A DNA stretch of 64,000 nt from Candidatus Magnetocorallium paracelense (GTDB taxonomy: Bacteria > Nitrospirota > Thermodesulfovibrionia > Thermodesulfovibrionales > Magnetobacteriaceae): assembly GCA_029001845.1 (NCBI GenBank), contig JAREWP010000090.1, forward strand, positions 173,977 to 237,976, written 5' to 3'. The position numbers were made by a program, and so were the translations under genes. Each line of letters opens with the position of its first letter. Position 1 is the first letter of the stretch. Below the pieces are notes generated by a model. That model worked only from the letters and a program-made list of their open reading frames with translations, was not told where the DNA came from and searched no databases. This document shows, piece by piece, positions 27,294-36,946 of the stretch.

Positions 27294-29591
27294 TTGAATG
27301 TATTAGGGAATATGAGTATCAGAAGTAAGATACTTTCTATGATGGTTTTGGTTATTATTATAACTGTTGTTTTCCTGGGATCGATAATTATATGGACTAT
27401 AAAGGATAAGGCGCAAAAAGATATAAAAGCTTTTGAAGAGAGAGCACTTGAACAGAAAAAACAGGAACTTCAAAGTGTCACGAATATTGCCTTTAAAGCG
27501 ATTGAAACTGCCTATGAGAATGCTCATGACGAAGACAAAATAAAGGAAATGGTTGAAGATAAGTTAAAAAGCGCCATCGATATCGTCTACTCAAATATTG
27601 AGAGCAGATATAATCAGGCAATCTACTCACCGGAGCCGGATATTGAAATTTACAAGGCGCAGGAGGAATTAAAGGAGTATATTAAAGAGTTGAGATTTGG
27701 AGAAAGAGGAACAGATTATGTGTGGATTCACTCTTTTGACCCGCTGGCTCCCTCTGATATTACAATGATTACTCACCCCACGGCGCCGGCTTTGAACGAC
27801 ACTGATATTTCGGAGTTTACATATACCCTGGGAGACAGAAAGGGCGAAATTATATATGCCACAGGCATTGACGTTAAGAGACCTTTTTTTCGTCAAATGA
27901 ATCATATTGTTTCAAAAAAGGATGAAGGATTTGTCAGGTATGAGTGGCCTGAGCCGACAGAAAACGGGCTTACCGAGTATCAACCCAAATTGAGTTATGT
28001 GAGGCTTTTTAAGCCTTGGGGATGGGTAATAGGAACCGGTGCTTATTTGAGTAGTGTTGAGTCAAAGCTAAAAACGGACATTACGGATATGATCAAATCA
28101 TTGAGATACGGCTCAAACCAAAGGGATTACTTCTGGATACACTCATTTAATCGGGAGAATACCGGCGATATTAAGATGGTTATGCATCCCGTCGTACCTT
28201 CTCTTGTAGGAGAGGATATTTCAGAGTATGTCTATTCAAGGGGAGACAGAAAAGGTCAGGTAGTATATGCCACCGGGATTGACGGTAATATCCCCTTTTT
28301 CCGGCAGATGAATCGCATAGTGAAGGAAAAGGGAGAAGGCTTTGTAGGCTATGAGTGGCCAAAGCCTGCTGAAGAAGGGCTTACAGAACATATGCAAAAG
28401 TTGAGTTTTGTAAAGCTTTTCAATAAATGGAACTGGGTGGTCGGAACAGGTGTGTACTTAAGTGAAATAGCCGAGATGAAGGCAGCCAGAGAAGAGGCTG
28501 ACAAGAAGCAGATCAACAGGCTCATCATTACTTTGGTTATCATTGCCATGATCGTTTTTGTAATCTCTTTGTTACTCTCCTTCATCTTTACGTCTGTTTT
28601 TACAAAGCCAATAAATGAATTGTCAAGGAGAGCCGAAAACATCTCATGCGGCAACATGACCGAAGCTGACTTCATGACGAATAGTAATGATGAAATAGGA
28701 ACTCTTATGTTGTCTGTAAATAAAATGAAATCTTCTTTATGCAGTTTAATAAACAACATTTCGGAAACATCCGGTCAGGTAGGTGTTTCTTCAAAAGCTC
28801 TTTCATCCACTGTCGGTACAATTGCGGACATGGTGGAAAGCCAAACCGAGAGGGTCGAGCAGGCATCTACCGCCACAGCCGAAATGTCACAGACTGTTGT
28901 CGATATAGCACAAAACACTTCAGATATTGCATTGTCATCGGACAATACGCTGATGGTTGCAAAAAGCGGCGCAGATGTTGTGAATCAGTCCGTGAGAGAA
29001 GTGCAGGAGATTGCCAGAATTGTTTCTGAATCCGCTGAAGCGATCGGTTCGCTTGGCGAACGTTCAAAGGAGATCGGTGAAATTATCAATGTAATCAACG
29101 AGATAGCCGAACAGACAAATCTGCTTGCATTAAATGCTGCTATCGAGGCTGCCAGAGCAGGTGAACAGGGCAGGGGGTTCGCTGTTGTCGCAGATGAGGT
29201 AAGAAAACTCGCCGAACGTACTGCCAAGGCAACTACTGAAATAACGGGAATGATCAAAGAGATGCAGGTGGAAACCAATAATGCTGTTACATCAATGAAT
29301 GAGAGCAGAGAACGTGTGACAAAAGGCGCCTACCTTTCCACAGAGGCCGGAGCCGCACTGGCGACCATTGTGGAGAGTGTAGATGACTTACAGTTGAAAG
29401 TACAACATATTGCAGCAGCAACTGAGGAGATGTCCACGACTGCCGAGACAATCAGCAGCGACATCGATACGATAGCTGCTGCTTCACAAAGAACGAATAG
29501 CAGTGTCGGAGATATAAGAAATGCCGCTGAAGAACTTGATGCACTGTCGAGTCAATTAAATACTATAATAAGCGGATTCAAGATAGCTTGA
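27294..29591 (+). CDS. Methyl-accepting chemotaxis protein with tandem Cache domains
   Basis: 765 residues. One transmembrane helix at about 14-34 and another near 408-432 bracket two sequential sCache-like units, each with [45 protein letters not shown] and [24 protein letters not shown]. These are clearly a tandem duplication. A HAMP domain and the cytoplasmic signalling domain follow, with the conserved tip [20 protein letters not shown]. The ligand is unknown. No CheA/CheW gene lies in the window, so it must signal to an array encoded elsewhere. Confidence 0.93.
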   Translation: MNVLGNMSIRSKILSMMVLVIIITVVFLGSIIIWTIKDKAQKDIKAFEERALEQKKQELQSVTNIAFKAIETAYENAHDEDKIKEMVEDKLKSAIDIVYSNIESRYNQAIYSPEPDIEIYKAQEELKEYIKELRFGERGTDYVWIHSFDPLAPSDITMITHPTAPALNDTDISEFTYTLGDRKGEIIYATGIDVKRPFFRQMNHIVSKKDEGFVRYEWPEPTENGLTEYQPKLSYVRLFKPWGWVIGTGAYLSSVESKLKTDITDMIKSLRYGSNQRDYFWIHSFNRENTGDIKMVMHPVVPSLVGEDISEYVYSRGDRKGQVVYATGIDGNIPFFRQMNRIVKEKGEGFVGYEWPKPAEEGLTEHMQKLSFVKLFNKWNWVVGTGVYLSEIAEMKAAREEADKKQINRLIITLVIIAMIVFVISLLLSFIFTSVFTKPINELSRRAENISCGNMTEADFMTNSNDEIGTLMLSVNKMKSSLCSLINNISETSGQVGVSSKALSSTVGTIADMVESQTERVEQASTATAEMSQTVVDIAQNTSDIALSSDNTLMVAKSGADVVNQSVREVQEIARIVSESAEAIGSLGERSKEIGEIINVINEIAEQTNLLALNAAIEAARAGEQGRGFAVVADEVRKLAERTAKATTEITGMIKEMQVETNNAVTSMNESRERVTKGAYLSTEAGAALATIVESVDDLQLKVQHIAAATEEMSTTAETISSDIDTIAAASQRTNSSVGDIRNAAEELDALSSQLNTIISGFKIA

Positions 29592-29774
29592 AAGGGTAGT
29601 AGTTTTTTTATGCGAGGGGGGCGAAAAATCCGTATACTACTTTCTTGATTCAGCCTGGTTGCTGTTAAAGATATGGATCAAAGTTGCCGATAGTAAGATA
29701 AATTAACAATTTTTTCGAAATAATCGTTTCAAATTCAGCAACTATTCATTACTTTAACAACAAAAGGAGGAAAA

Positions 29775-29981
29775 ATGAAGACAGTATGGTATTCACTTGT
29801 CATTTCCATTATAACTCTTATCGTAAATAATGAGGCTTTTGGAGGTAATGTTTTAAATGCATCGAGGCATTTACAAAATAAAGCCGATGCGCCTTGGGTT
29901 CTCCCTTCTATTATAGGAATCGGAATAGTTTTTGTTTTGGCTGTGGCAGTTACTGCTTTTGTCAAAAAAAAGGAGGGATAA
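29775..29981 (+). CDS. Small secreted or membrane-anchored protein
   Basis: 68 residues with a good AAAGGAGG site. An N-terminal hydrophobic segment ends near NEAFGG, then about 20 polar residues, then a second membrane helix (VLPSIIGIGIVFVLAVAVTAFV) and a KKKEG cytosolic anchor. The topology is a short periplasmic loop or a cleaved signal plus anchor. It lies 183 bp after the chemoreceptor; no homologue is recognised. Confidence 0.6.
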   Translation: MKTVWYSLVISIITLIVNNEAFGGNVLNASRHLQNKADAPWVLPSIIGIGIVFVLAVAVTAFVKKKEG

Positions 29982-30040
29982 AAGCTTCAATACAAACCTT
30001 CCCGCCATGCCTCCGGCATAAGGGGAGGAGAATTAAACTA

Positions 30041-30190
30041 AAAACAGCAGTCAGCCATCAGCATTCAGCTATCTGTTTTCAACCACTGCCTTACAACCGG
30101 CGCATCACTTTCGGTTGAACCTTGTTTTTAACGTAATGCATTGATTTTTTTTAGCTGACTGCTGATGGCTGACTGCTAAATGCTGTTTTT
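30041..30190. repeat. Interspersed palindromic repeat E, copy A
   Basis: AAAACAGCAGTCAGCCATCA at the left pairs with the right end TGATGGCTGACTGC-TAAA-TGCTGTTTT, a stem of about 30 bp with a 5-nt bulge. The outer arms match copies at 56327-56485 and 63655-63803, but the interior here is different. It sits in the gap 29982-30404, which otherwise holds a CATGCCTCCGGCAT palindrome near 30005 and no gene. Confidence 0.7.
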
Positions 30191-30419
30191 AACAGGTAGT
30201 GCGGATAAACTCCTGTTGAGAAGTGATTTCTAAATTGATTTTTTCACTGCCATTGAGATGCATAAACACTCCTTTTTATTTTCCCGAATCAATCCTTCCC
30301 TTTTTTTCACCTATTTTTATGGACATGAACTATTTACAAAATTAGTGCTTCTATGATAAGTTTATAGTGCAATACCGTTATAGTAATTTCATTTTGTTTC
30401 GTTTGTGGGGAGTTCCTGG

Positions 30420-30806
30420 ATGACTAAAACAAAAATTATGGTAGTCGAAGATGAGGGCATTATTGCAACTGATATTAAGATGGCCCTCCAAAGCGCGGGC
30501 TACCATGTTTGCGCCGTTGTCTCTACTGGGGAAAAAGCCATTACATTGGCTGAAACAGAGAAACCCGAGCTTATAATCATGGATGTAAAGCTGGCAGGTA
30601 AGCTTGACGGTATCGAAGCCGGAAACGAGATCAGATCGAGATTCAATATCCCCTTTATCTATCTTACCGCCCACTCCGACGCTCCTCTTCTTGATAAAAT
30701 GTGCAAAAACAGACCTTTTATTTATTTTAAAAAACCATTTAACGAAATGGATCTTCTCAGCACAATTGAATCTATAGTGAAGAATAAAAGTATATTAGAC
30801 GAATAG
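30420..30806 (+). CDS. Single-domain response regulator
   Basis: 129 residues from ATG 30420 (GGGGAG at 30407-30412 supports this over the in-frame GTG at 30405). Receiver only: acidic pair VVEDEG, phospho-acceptor Asp in IIMDVKL, YLTAHS switch and KKP lysine. The sequence resembles receivers that pair with PAS-type histidine kinases (GxxDGIEAG after the acceptor). No kinase adjoins it; a ParB-like gene follows 50 bp downstream. Confidence 0.88.
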   Translation: MTKTKIMVVEDEGIIATDIKMALQSAGYHVCAVVSTGEKAITLAETEKPELIIMDVKLAGKLDGIEAGNEIRSRFNIPFIYLTAHSDAPLLDKMCKNRPFIYFKKPFNEMDLLSTIESIVKNKSILDE

Positions 30807-30856
30807 TTGTAGGAACAAAAGTATTGCATTTTTTTTTAACTTCTATCCATTAAGAT

Positions 30857-31675
30857 ATGCTTACGACAAAGAGATACGAATACACGGAAATTCATAAAAT
30901 TCAGGTACATCCCGATATCAGCAATCACAGGTCACTGAACATGCAGAAGGTTGCTCACTATGAAGAGGATATTTTAAAAAACGGTCTTCTCGAGCCCCTT
31001 GTCGTATGGGAAAAGAAACCACATGAGTTTTATCTGATAGGCGGGTTCCACCGTATTGCCGCCATTAACGGTATAAGAAGGAAGAATCCGGGTTATTTCG
31101 ACAGAGTCGATGTCAGAGTCGTGAGCGGAGAGTTTGACGAAATCAAAGCCCTTAATCTTAAACTCAATGCAGACAGAGTTGATACGAAGATAACGGATTT
31201 CTTCGATATTGTGATCTATTTGAATAATGCAAACTGGTCAAAGGAGAGGATATCGGGATTTATAGACAGAAGCGTTTCGTGGATAGAAGAGATTATCCGC
31301 TATGCCCCCGGAATGGATCATCGACTCAGAAAACTCCTTGAAGAGGGGAAGCTGTCCTGGGCAAGGGCCAAATCGATTTGTAAAGCAGTACTCGATGCAC
31401 CTGCCGGCAGTGAAAGAGAAGTGCTGGAAAATGAACTCAAGGCGCTTTCAGAGGCTGGATCGAAACCTCAGCCGGTAAAAAAACCCCTTACTTTCAGAAG
31501 CGCCAAAAAGAATATTGCTCAAAAAATGAAATCCAAAAAGGCCCGGACTTATAAAATAAACGATGAAACACTCCTTTCGCTGATACTCGTACTTGAAGGA
31601 AAAAATTTTAATAATGAACATCTGGAAAGTGTAAAAAACGCTTTCCCCGGTCTTATCGACGAACCAACCTCTTAA
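30857..31675 (+). CDS. ParB/sulfiredoxin-fold nuclease-like protein
   Basis: 272 residues. The N-terminal ParB-like domain includes HPDISNHRSL, LEPLVVW and GGFHRIAAI, where chromosomal ParB proteins carry GERRxRA. A helix-turn-helix-like region (NWSKERISGFIDRSVSWIEEII) and a lysine-rich C-terminal region follow. The altered motif and the absence of a ParA partner argue against a chromosome-segregation ParB; a regulatory or adaptor role in this receiver/P-loop kinase cluster is possible. Real gene, function unknown. Confidence 0.75.
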   Translation: MLTTKRYEYTEIHKIQVHPDISNHRSLNMQKVAHYEEDILKNGLLEPLVVWEKKPHEFYLIGGFHRIAAINGIRRKNPGYFDRVDVRVVSGEFDEIKALNLKLNADRVDTKITDFFDIVIYLNNANWSKERISGFIDRSVSWIEEIIRYAPGMDHRLRKLLEEGKLSWARAKSICKAVLDAPAGSEREVLENELKALSEAGSKPQPVKKPLTFRSAKKNIAQKMKSKKARTYKINDETLLSLILVLEGKNFNNEHLESVKNAFPGLIDEPTS

Positions 31676-31801
31676 CTCTATTTCCTATAATTTTCTTCGA
31701 AAGATCATCCTAAAAAACAGAAACATCCATAATTATTAATTCATAATCCTTAAATCGTCATTCGTCAATAGAAAATCGTCAATTGAAATAGTAGCTTTTT
31801 T

Positions 31802-32629
31802 ATGAAAATGAAGTATGAATTAAAGGATATTGCTTTAAAAGCGATGAAAGAGGCCGGCGTCGAAATCGTCAGGACTGTAACCGGCAAGCCCGGTTTACAA
31901 GCTACTTTGGACTCTCTGATAAGCAGGATATCGACAGGCGAGGCAGAGAATCGTGTCGATTCCAAAGAAGTTGGCAGAGAGGTGGAATCTATCGTTTCTC
32001 TTTTTCGCTTGAAATCGCTGCATCCTCAACGTCTGGCTGTTGACGGAGTCCCGGGCAGCGGTAAGACCACTCTTGCATACGCACTTGCCAAAGAATTGGG
32101 AATGAATGCTCTGTCTTTAGACCACATGGATATGGAGAGCCCTTTGGATTTTTCCGTAAACAAAACAATCTACGAGCATCACAGGCTGCTTAGAACACAA
32201 AATATCGAATGGTTCGACGCACTTATTTATATAGACGAGCCTGTGGAAATATCCAGGAATAAGGTGCTCCTTCGAAAAAGAGGAGGGTATCTTACAGATA
32301 TTATGGATTACGATCTGCTGAAGAGAGTAGGGGAGAGGGCCTTTTCAATAGCAGACGGGGAGGAATACAATGTACCTGAAAGCTATCTGAAGATTAAAAT
32401 CAGACCTGAAGGGGGATACAATGCTAATAAGAATTTAGTCAATGAATTGAGAACTCTCGATGTGAATGATAAGGGGTTATCAAAGGAACAACTCCTTTTC
32501 CTCTCTCTTAACCTGGAGCCCAGGTCCGGATTCGTTGCATATATCAATCCCAATGCATTGACAGACGATCTTCTGTCAGGTGTTGTGAAGGGGGTTTTCA
32601 GGGCGATAGGAGAGAGCGTTAAAAGATGA
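31802..32629 (+). CDS. P-loop kinase (uridine kinase-like)
   Basis: 275 residues. An N-terminal helical ~75 residues precede Walker A GVPGSGKTT in the context LAVDGVPGSGKTTLAYALA, as in uridine/pantothenate kinase-type NTPases. A LSLDHMD strand and a LIYIDEPVEISRNKVLLRKR lid-like segment follow. The substrate is unknown. It overlaps the PAP2 phosphatase start (ATGA at 32626-32629), so the two are translationally coupled, suggesting a small phospho-substrate pathway. Confidence 0.72.
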   Translation: MKMKYELKDIALKAMKEAGVEIVRTVTGKPGLQATLDSLISRISTGEAENRVDSKEVGREVESIVSLFRLKSLHPQRLAVDGVPGSGKTTLAYALAKELGMNALSLDHMDMESPLDFSVNKTIYEHHRLLRTQNIEWFDALIYIDEPVEISRNKVLLRKRGGYLTDIMDYDLLKRVGERAFSIADGEEYNVPESYLKIKIRPEGGYNANKNLVNELRTLDVNDKGLSKEQLLFLSLNLEPRSGFVAYINPNALTDDLLSGVVKGVFRAIGESVKR

Positions 32630-33138
32630 ATTTTCCTTCTTCGACAATCATAAAAGCGGACCATTACATAAACGAATCCATCAACTGTCTTAGAACATCA
32701 AGAGGAAACACTGTCTTTAAAATCATAACGACATTTGGAAGCGGACCTCTATGGTGCATCATTTACGGCTTTCTTTTTTTAGCAACAACAGGTAAAGAGA
32801 CTCAGATTACAGTGCAGTTGATTCTCTGTGAGATTATCGGTTTATTAAGTATAATTATCATCAGATATATGACCAGGCGGGAAAGACCGACATTTTATGG
32901 AGCTGCTCTGTTTCCATGGAACAGATATTCCTTCCCTTCTCACCACAGTTTGCGAGCTTTCTTAATATTAACGGTTGTCGGTCCTTATTACAGACACTTG
33001 ATTCCTTTTTTGTTGATTGCAGCCCTGCTTATCGCATTCAGCAGGTTGTACCTCTCCAAACACTATCTGTCAGACGTCCTGTCGGGGGCTCTGATCGGTG
33101 CGGCTGTCGGTTTTTACGGAGGGAAGAGTCTGTTCTGA
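32626..33138 (+). CDS. PAP2-family membrane phosphatase
   Basis: 170 residues with about four membrane helices. The three PAP2 signature motifs are present: RYMTRRERPT, PSHH and SRLYLSKHYLSDVLSG (catalytic His and Asp). The family hydrolyses lipid phosphates; undecaprenyl diphosphate is the usual bacterial substrate, so a role in cell-envelope lipid recycling is likely. It overlaps the preceding kinase by 4 bp. Confidence 0.85.
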   Translation: MNFPSSTIIKADHYINESINCLRTSRGNTVFKIITTFGSGPLWCIIYGFLFLATTGKETQITVQLILCEIIGLLSIIIIRYMTRRERPTFYGAALFPWNRYSFPSHHSLRAFLILTVVGPYYRHLIPFLLIAALLIAFSRLYLSKHYLSDVLSGALIGAAVGFYGGKSLF

Positions 33139-33223
33139 TGTTTGTTGTCTGTTAAGTACTTCTCCCGTTATTTCGTTTATTTTGGAGACGGCAAATTTAC
33201 GCCGGTAAAGGCATCTGACTGAA

Positions 33224-33246
33224 TCGCGTCTGAAAATCAGAGGCGA
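33224..33246. repeat. Intergenic hairpin
   Basis: TCGCGTCTGA pairs with TCAGAGGCGA across three A residues, one mismatch. It lies between the PAP2 and HAD genes; no T-run, role unknown. Confidence 0.4.
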
Positions 33247-33312
33247 CATCTAAAATATTGGTATCGTGTTTTATGGTAAACTAAAGGTTCTTTTTTTGCA
33301 ATAGGTTTGAAA

Positions 33313-34056
33313 ATGTTAAATGTAGATGCTATCGTCTTTGATCAGGGTAACACACTGATCATGGATCCCTTTGCCGATATTATGAAGCGCAAAGCAGGCC
33401 CTTTTACCGAGTTGTTTAAAGTATACGGTCTAAAATACGACTCCCGACGTATTACAGATGCCTGGACTTTGTCTAACCGAGTCGTGAATTATAGTTTTAT
33501 CGGCCATTTTTCACAGGAGGAACCAATCATTCAGCATGCCTTACGAAATCTTAACGTTCCGCCGGAAATTGCCTGCTTTTTGGGGCCTGAATTGCTTAGA
33601 GAATTCCGAAACGGTTTGAGAGATTTTATAAAAGCAGACAGACACTGTCAGGCAGCAGGAGAAGTATTGGCTGAATTAAAGAGTCGAGGTAAGAGGCTCG
33701 GTGTGTTTTCGAACGACAGGATGATTGGCCTTGCAATGGTATTGAGTTTTATGGGCATCGAGAATCTTTTCGAATATATCGAAACTTCTGAGTCCACCGG
33801 TATGGAGAAGCCCGATCCCGGTGTTTTCGTTCATGTCCTGGATTTTTTTAAATTGTCGCCCCGGTCCGTTCTTTATGTCGGAGACGATCCTGTCAGAGAT
33901 ATTGACACAGCGAAGTCGGCAGGCTTAATGGCGGCCCTTTATTCCGTAGACAGAGAAAAATATAATGAAAGTTGGAGAGATTACAGGGCTGAAGCCAGAT
34001 ATGCGCCCGATCTTGTGATATCCGACTTTTCTGAATTGTTGTTAATGATAGAATAG
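33313..34056 (+). CDS. HAD-family hydrolase
   Basis: About 247 residues from ATG 33313 (TTG at 33307 is possible). Motif I is FDQGNTL: the first Asp nucleophile is kept but the second Asp of DxD is Gly, as in some sugar-phosphatases with DxGN motifs. Motif II is VFSND, motif III has a Lys in STGMEKPDP, and motif IV is VGDDPVRDID. A small-molecule phosphatase is likely; substrate unknown. Confidence 0.82.
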   Translation: MLNVDAIVFDQGNTLIMDPFADIMKRKAGPFTELFKVYGLKYDSRRITDAWTLSNRVVNYSFIGHFSQEEPIIQHALRNLNVPPEIACFLGPELLREFRNGLRDFIKADRHCQAAGEVLAELKSRGKRLGVFSNDRMIGLAMVLSFMGIENLFEYIETSESTGMEKPDPGVFVHVLDFFKLSPRSVLYVGDDPVRDIDTAKSAGLMAALYSVDREKYNESWRDYRAEARYAPDLVISDFSELLLMIE

Positions 34057-34097
34057 GCGCTTACATATTTTTTATCGGCTCTCCCTGATGTTCATTT

Positions 34098-34231
34098 CAA
34101 TGTCATTAACTTAAGGAGCAAAGCACCATCCGCCTTCAGCGGCTAAACTCGAAGGCTCCGCTTCGCTGTGCCTTCTCAAACATGACCCGCTTCCGTCGGA
34201 AGGTGCTTCACACCTTAAGTTAATGGTATTG
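34098..34231. mobile_element. 134-bp MITE, copy 2
   Basis: Same ends and length as the copies at 13660 and 41449. Flanks ATGTTCATTT (left) and ATGTTCAGGT (right) are a 10-bp target duplication with two mismatches. It lies 42 bp after the HAD gene. Confidence 0.88.
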
Positions 34232-34354
34232 ATGTTCAGGTTACGGCCATTTGCCGGATTGTTTCCTTGACAAGTTGTTGTTGGTATGATAAAGTATTTT
34301 TATTAACCTATGCATGAAACAGGCTGCTCCAAGCCGGTTTTACTACGATACTAT

Positions 34355-34536
34355 AAGGGACTGCGCAAAAATAAATTGGTCTGTTGGCGTTCAGAATTGT
34401 ATCATATTCGGCTGAACTGATTGAGCAAAAGCGGAGGAATAGCAGAGCTCTTTTGAGCATTTTGCGATTGAAATTCAGTCGAATATGATATGAGTATGAA
34501 ATGCAAAGAGGGTAATTTATTTTTGCGCAGACCCTA
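34355..34536. mobile_element. 182-bp inverted-end element (AGGG-CTGCGCAAAAATAAATT)
   Basis: The left end AAGGGACTGCGCAAAAATAA (continuing ATT) is mirrored by the right end AATTTATTTTTGCGCAGACC (continuing CTA) with one or two mismatches. A second nested inverted pair (TCATATTCGGCTGAA against TTCAGTCGAATATGA) lies inside. No coding capacity. Probable MITE; only one copy is in the window. Its right end is 24 bp before the next gene and may supply that gene's promoter. Confidence 0.6.
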
Positions 34537-34559
34537 AGATTATATAAGAGGAAACTGTT

Positions 34560-34952
34560 ATGGCCGGATTGTCAGATATCGGTATATTAAATTCTTTGGC
34601 AGGCAGTGTTTACGGTATAGGTAACAATAACCTTTCCTCTTCTGCTCTTTCTCAGCCATCTCTAAATGAATCCATACTTAAATCCAACTTTTCAGTCAAC
34701 TCCATCGAATCTCTTACACCCTCTTTTTCCACAATTAATGCTGCAAAAAATACAGGTTTTCTATTAACAGACACCGGTCTGATTGATTCTATATTCGCAT
34801 CAGGCTCTTTTTCGGAAATCAACAGCCTATTCAAGTCATCTGCATTTGAATCGCTCTCTTCTACTGTAAGCAGTCTTTTGGAACAGACGACAGAGAAGCA
34901 GGGTGTTTCCGGTTTTTCTCTGAAGTCATCGATTATCGATATGATCGTCTGA
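34560..34952 (+). CDS. Small Ser/Asn-rich protein of unknown function
   Basis: 130 residues, about a quarter Ser, with frequent Asn, Leu and Ile and almost no charged residues in the first half. There is no signal peptide or recognisable motif. GAGG precedes the ATG at a suitable distance. The composition suggests a secreted or filament-like protein, but nothing in the sequence shows export. Confidence 0.5.
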   Translation: MAGLSDIGILNSLAGSVYGIGNNNLSSSALSQPSLNESILKSNFSVNSIESLTPSFSTINAAKNTGFLLTDTGLIDSIFASGSFSEINSLFKSSAFESLSSTVSSLLEQTTEKQGVSGFSLKSSIIDMIV

Positions 34953-34988
34953 AAAGTCCGCAGGCAGGGCCGGGAAAAGTATTATGAA

Positions 34989-35135
34989 ATTATTCATGAT
35001 GATTCGCGTGGGCTAACCTATGTGTTCGCCCCGGCCGCGTGTCGGTATTTCGGTGCGTTTGTTCGTTCGCCACCGCAGGGGCAGACACGCAGGTCTGCCC
35101 CTACATTTTTTGTGTTTGTCTATTTTCGGGATAAA
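34989..35135 (+). repeat. Interspersed repeat D, copy 1
   Basis: About 147 bp, aligning in inverted orientation with 36947-37092 from ATTATTCATGATGAT to GGGATAAA. It contains two palindromes of the GTTCGCCCCGGCCGCGT and GGGGCAGACACGCAGGTCTGCCCC kind that are widespread in bacteria. The two copies bracket the genes at 35151 and 35968. Confidence 0.75.
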
Positions 35136-35150
35136 AGATACTTGGTTGCA

Positions 35151-35681
35151 TTAGTCATACCCTCCATTTAGGTGTCCGAAACCGTCTCCCTCTACTATTC
35201 TTTCTACTGAACTCTTTAGAGTTACATAAATTAGCACCTTACCATTTCCTTCAGATCTGTAATATACCTCAAGAACATCCGGCTCTCCGTATATCAATGG
35301 CATATAATAGGGTCTTATTTCATAGCCTGTGATATTGCCTTTTTCGTTTAAAATACCTTTTACGGAATAGTGGGAATAGGCGCCGTGAAAACCGATAAAT
35401 TCCTTTGCCTTGTGCAATGCTTCTTCTGCACCTATATGAGTTTCAATCTCATAGAAAAAATCGGGAGCATAGGGTATGTACTCATATTCATCGCCCTCAA
35501 TATCCAAAAAGGCAAGTGTTTCAAGGTCTTCGAGATAATTACCGCCATACATGATAAGCCTTAATTCGCCGCCGATATCGGCTTCATTGTTCAGAACGCT
35601 CGTTTTCAGCATTGCGCCCTTTGTATAGAGGCAACCGTTACATATAATTAAAAGAGGCAGTAAAACAGTGAGAAACTTCAT
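35151..35681 (-). CDS. Hypothetical secreted protein, possible lipoprotein
   Basis: 176 residues with an N-terminal hydrophobic stretch (MKFLTVLLPLLIICNGC) ending in Gly-Cys; the residues before the Cys only loosely fit a lipobox. The rest is acidic and mixed alpha/beta, with EEALHKAKEFIG and GYEIRPYYMPLIYGEPDVLEV resembling PepSY-like segments. No partner gene; function unknown. Confidence 0.6.
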   Translation of the reverse strand: MKFLTVLLPLLIICNGCLYTKGAMLKTSVLNNEADIGGELRLIMYGGNYLEDLETLAFLDIEGDEYEYIPYAPDFFYEIETHIGAEEALHKAKEFIGFHGAYSHYSVKGILNEKGNITGYEIRPYYMPLIYGEPDVLEVYYRSEGNGKVLIYVTLKSSVERIVEGDGFGHLNGGYD

Positions 35682-35967
35682 AACAAAAACAGATTTTCCT
35701 TTCTATGCATCTACAGTCAGGAGTATTATTAGAACAAATCACTTATCATCTTTTCAATAGTTTTTTAAACTACTTAGTGTATAGACTGAAGGCTGTTAGG
35801 TAAAGCTTGCTTTATTGATAAAACTTTGAGTTTTTTATTGACTGATACTCCCAAGTCATTTGATATTTTGCTTCATCCTAAAATACCTGAGTAGTTACTA
35901 TTTATGATATAATCCACCAAACCGGTTCATTACTTAACAGGAAGCTCTGACTATTAGTTTTAAAAAG

Positions 35968-36687
35968 ATGGAAGTCACTGTCGACTCTATTAAAAATATT
36001 AAGATTTCGCAGCATAAAAAGGGATACAGATTTACTATCGATTCCCTTCTCCTTGCTGATTTTGTAAATAAGAAAAACGTGGAGAAGATTGCTGATCTTG
36101 GCGCCGGTTCCGGTATTATTGGTATTTTACTGGCCGGAAAGTATAGTAAATCTCGTGTATTGCTAATTGAAATACAGAAAGAACTGGCAGCGCTTGCTAT
36201 GAAAAATATCGAACTTAATGCATTAACGGAGAGAGTCGAAATTCTTGGAATCGATATTAATGACATTCCGACGTCAGGTATTAAGGAGAATTCTTTTGAT
36301 CTTATTGTTTCTAACCCGCCTTTCAGAACTCCTGTGAGCGGTAGAGTGAGTCCGCTCAACGAGAAGGCGATTGCAAGGCATGAGATTATGCTGTCCCTTT
36401 CTTCCATGATTAAATCGGCGTTCTATATGTTGAAAGGAAAAGGCAGGGCATCCTTCATATATAGTACAAGTCGCTTTATAGAGGTTCTTGAGGAGTTGAA
36501 ACGCCATAACATGGAACCTAAACGCGTCAGATTCATTCACTCCAACCGAAAGTCCGAAGCAAAGATGTTTATTATTGAAGCCATAAAAGAGGGGGGCTCT
36601 CAGTTTACATTGGAAATGCCTTTTTTTATTTATAATGAAAATGGTAATTACACGGAAGAGGCAATGGCTCTTTTCAATTGTGAATAA
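35968..36687 (+). CDS. tRNA1(Val) A37 N6-methyltransferase-like (TrmN6/YfiC family)
   Basis: 239 residues. The SAM-binding motif IADLGAGSGIIGILLA and the N6-adenine methyltransferase motif NPPF (in LIVSNPPFRTP) are in the order seen in YfiC/TrmN6 enzymes, as is the N-terminal GYRFTIDSLLLADFV. Length fits the family. It would methylate A37 of a tRNA if orthologous. It is probably monocistronic; the long open frame on the opposite strand is a shadow. Confidence 0.85.
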   Translation: MEVTVDSIKNIKISQHKKGYRFTIDSLLLADFVNKKNVEKIADLGAGSGIIGILLAGKYSKSRVLLIEIQKELAALAMKNIELNALTERVEILGIDINDIPTSGIKENSFDLIVSNPPFRTPVSGRVSPLNEKAIARHEIMLSLSSMIKSAFYMLKGKGRASFIYSTSRFIEVLEELKRHNMEPKRVRFIHSNRKSEAKMFIIEAIKEGGSQFTLEMPFFIYNENGNYTEEAMALFNCE

Positions 36688-36817
36688 ATCATTGGGAGTA
36701 TTGAATATAAAATGAATATCAAAAGTAGATATCTTTACTTGAGTAATCACGAAAAAGTTATAATACAAAGTATTTTGCACGCTGTTGTTTACTCCGAAAA
36801 TAGACGAATGCGCACCG

Positions 36818-36903
36818 GAAGCAGCAGCAATGTTCTGCCAAAACAAGCTGAAACTCGTAAACTCAGACACCACCTTGTTTTGGCGGAACATTACTGCTGC
36901 TTC
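36818..36903. repeat. Long hairpin with 33-bp arms
   Basis: GAAGCAGCAGCAATGTTCTG (continuing CCAAAACAAGCTG) at 36818-36850 pairs with the arm at 36871-36903, 30 of 33 positions matching, loop 20 nt. The arm sequence TGTTCCGCCAAAACAAG looks like an interspersed element end. It lies in the gap 36688-37155 next to repeat D copy 2; open frames running across it are not genes. Confidence 0.75.
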
Positions 36904-36946
36904 TATCCATTTCCATGCTTTGTGGCGACTCGGAGAGTCATGGGCG

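Noticed and set aside
33139..33306. Possible c-di-GMP riboswitch upstream of the HAD gene (GGCAAA and a hairpin)
   Set aside because: The conserved core and tetraloop-receptor sequences of GEMM riboswitches are absent; only a small hairpin is reported.
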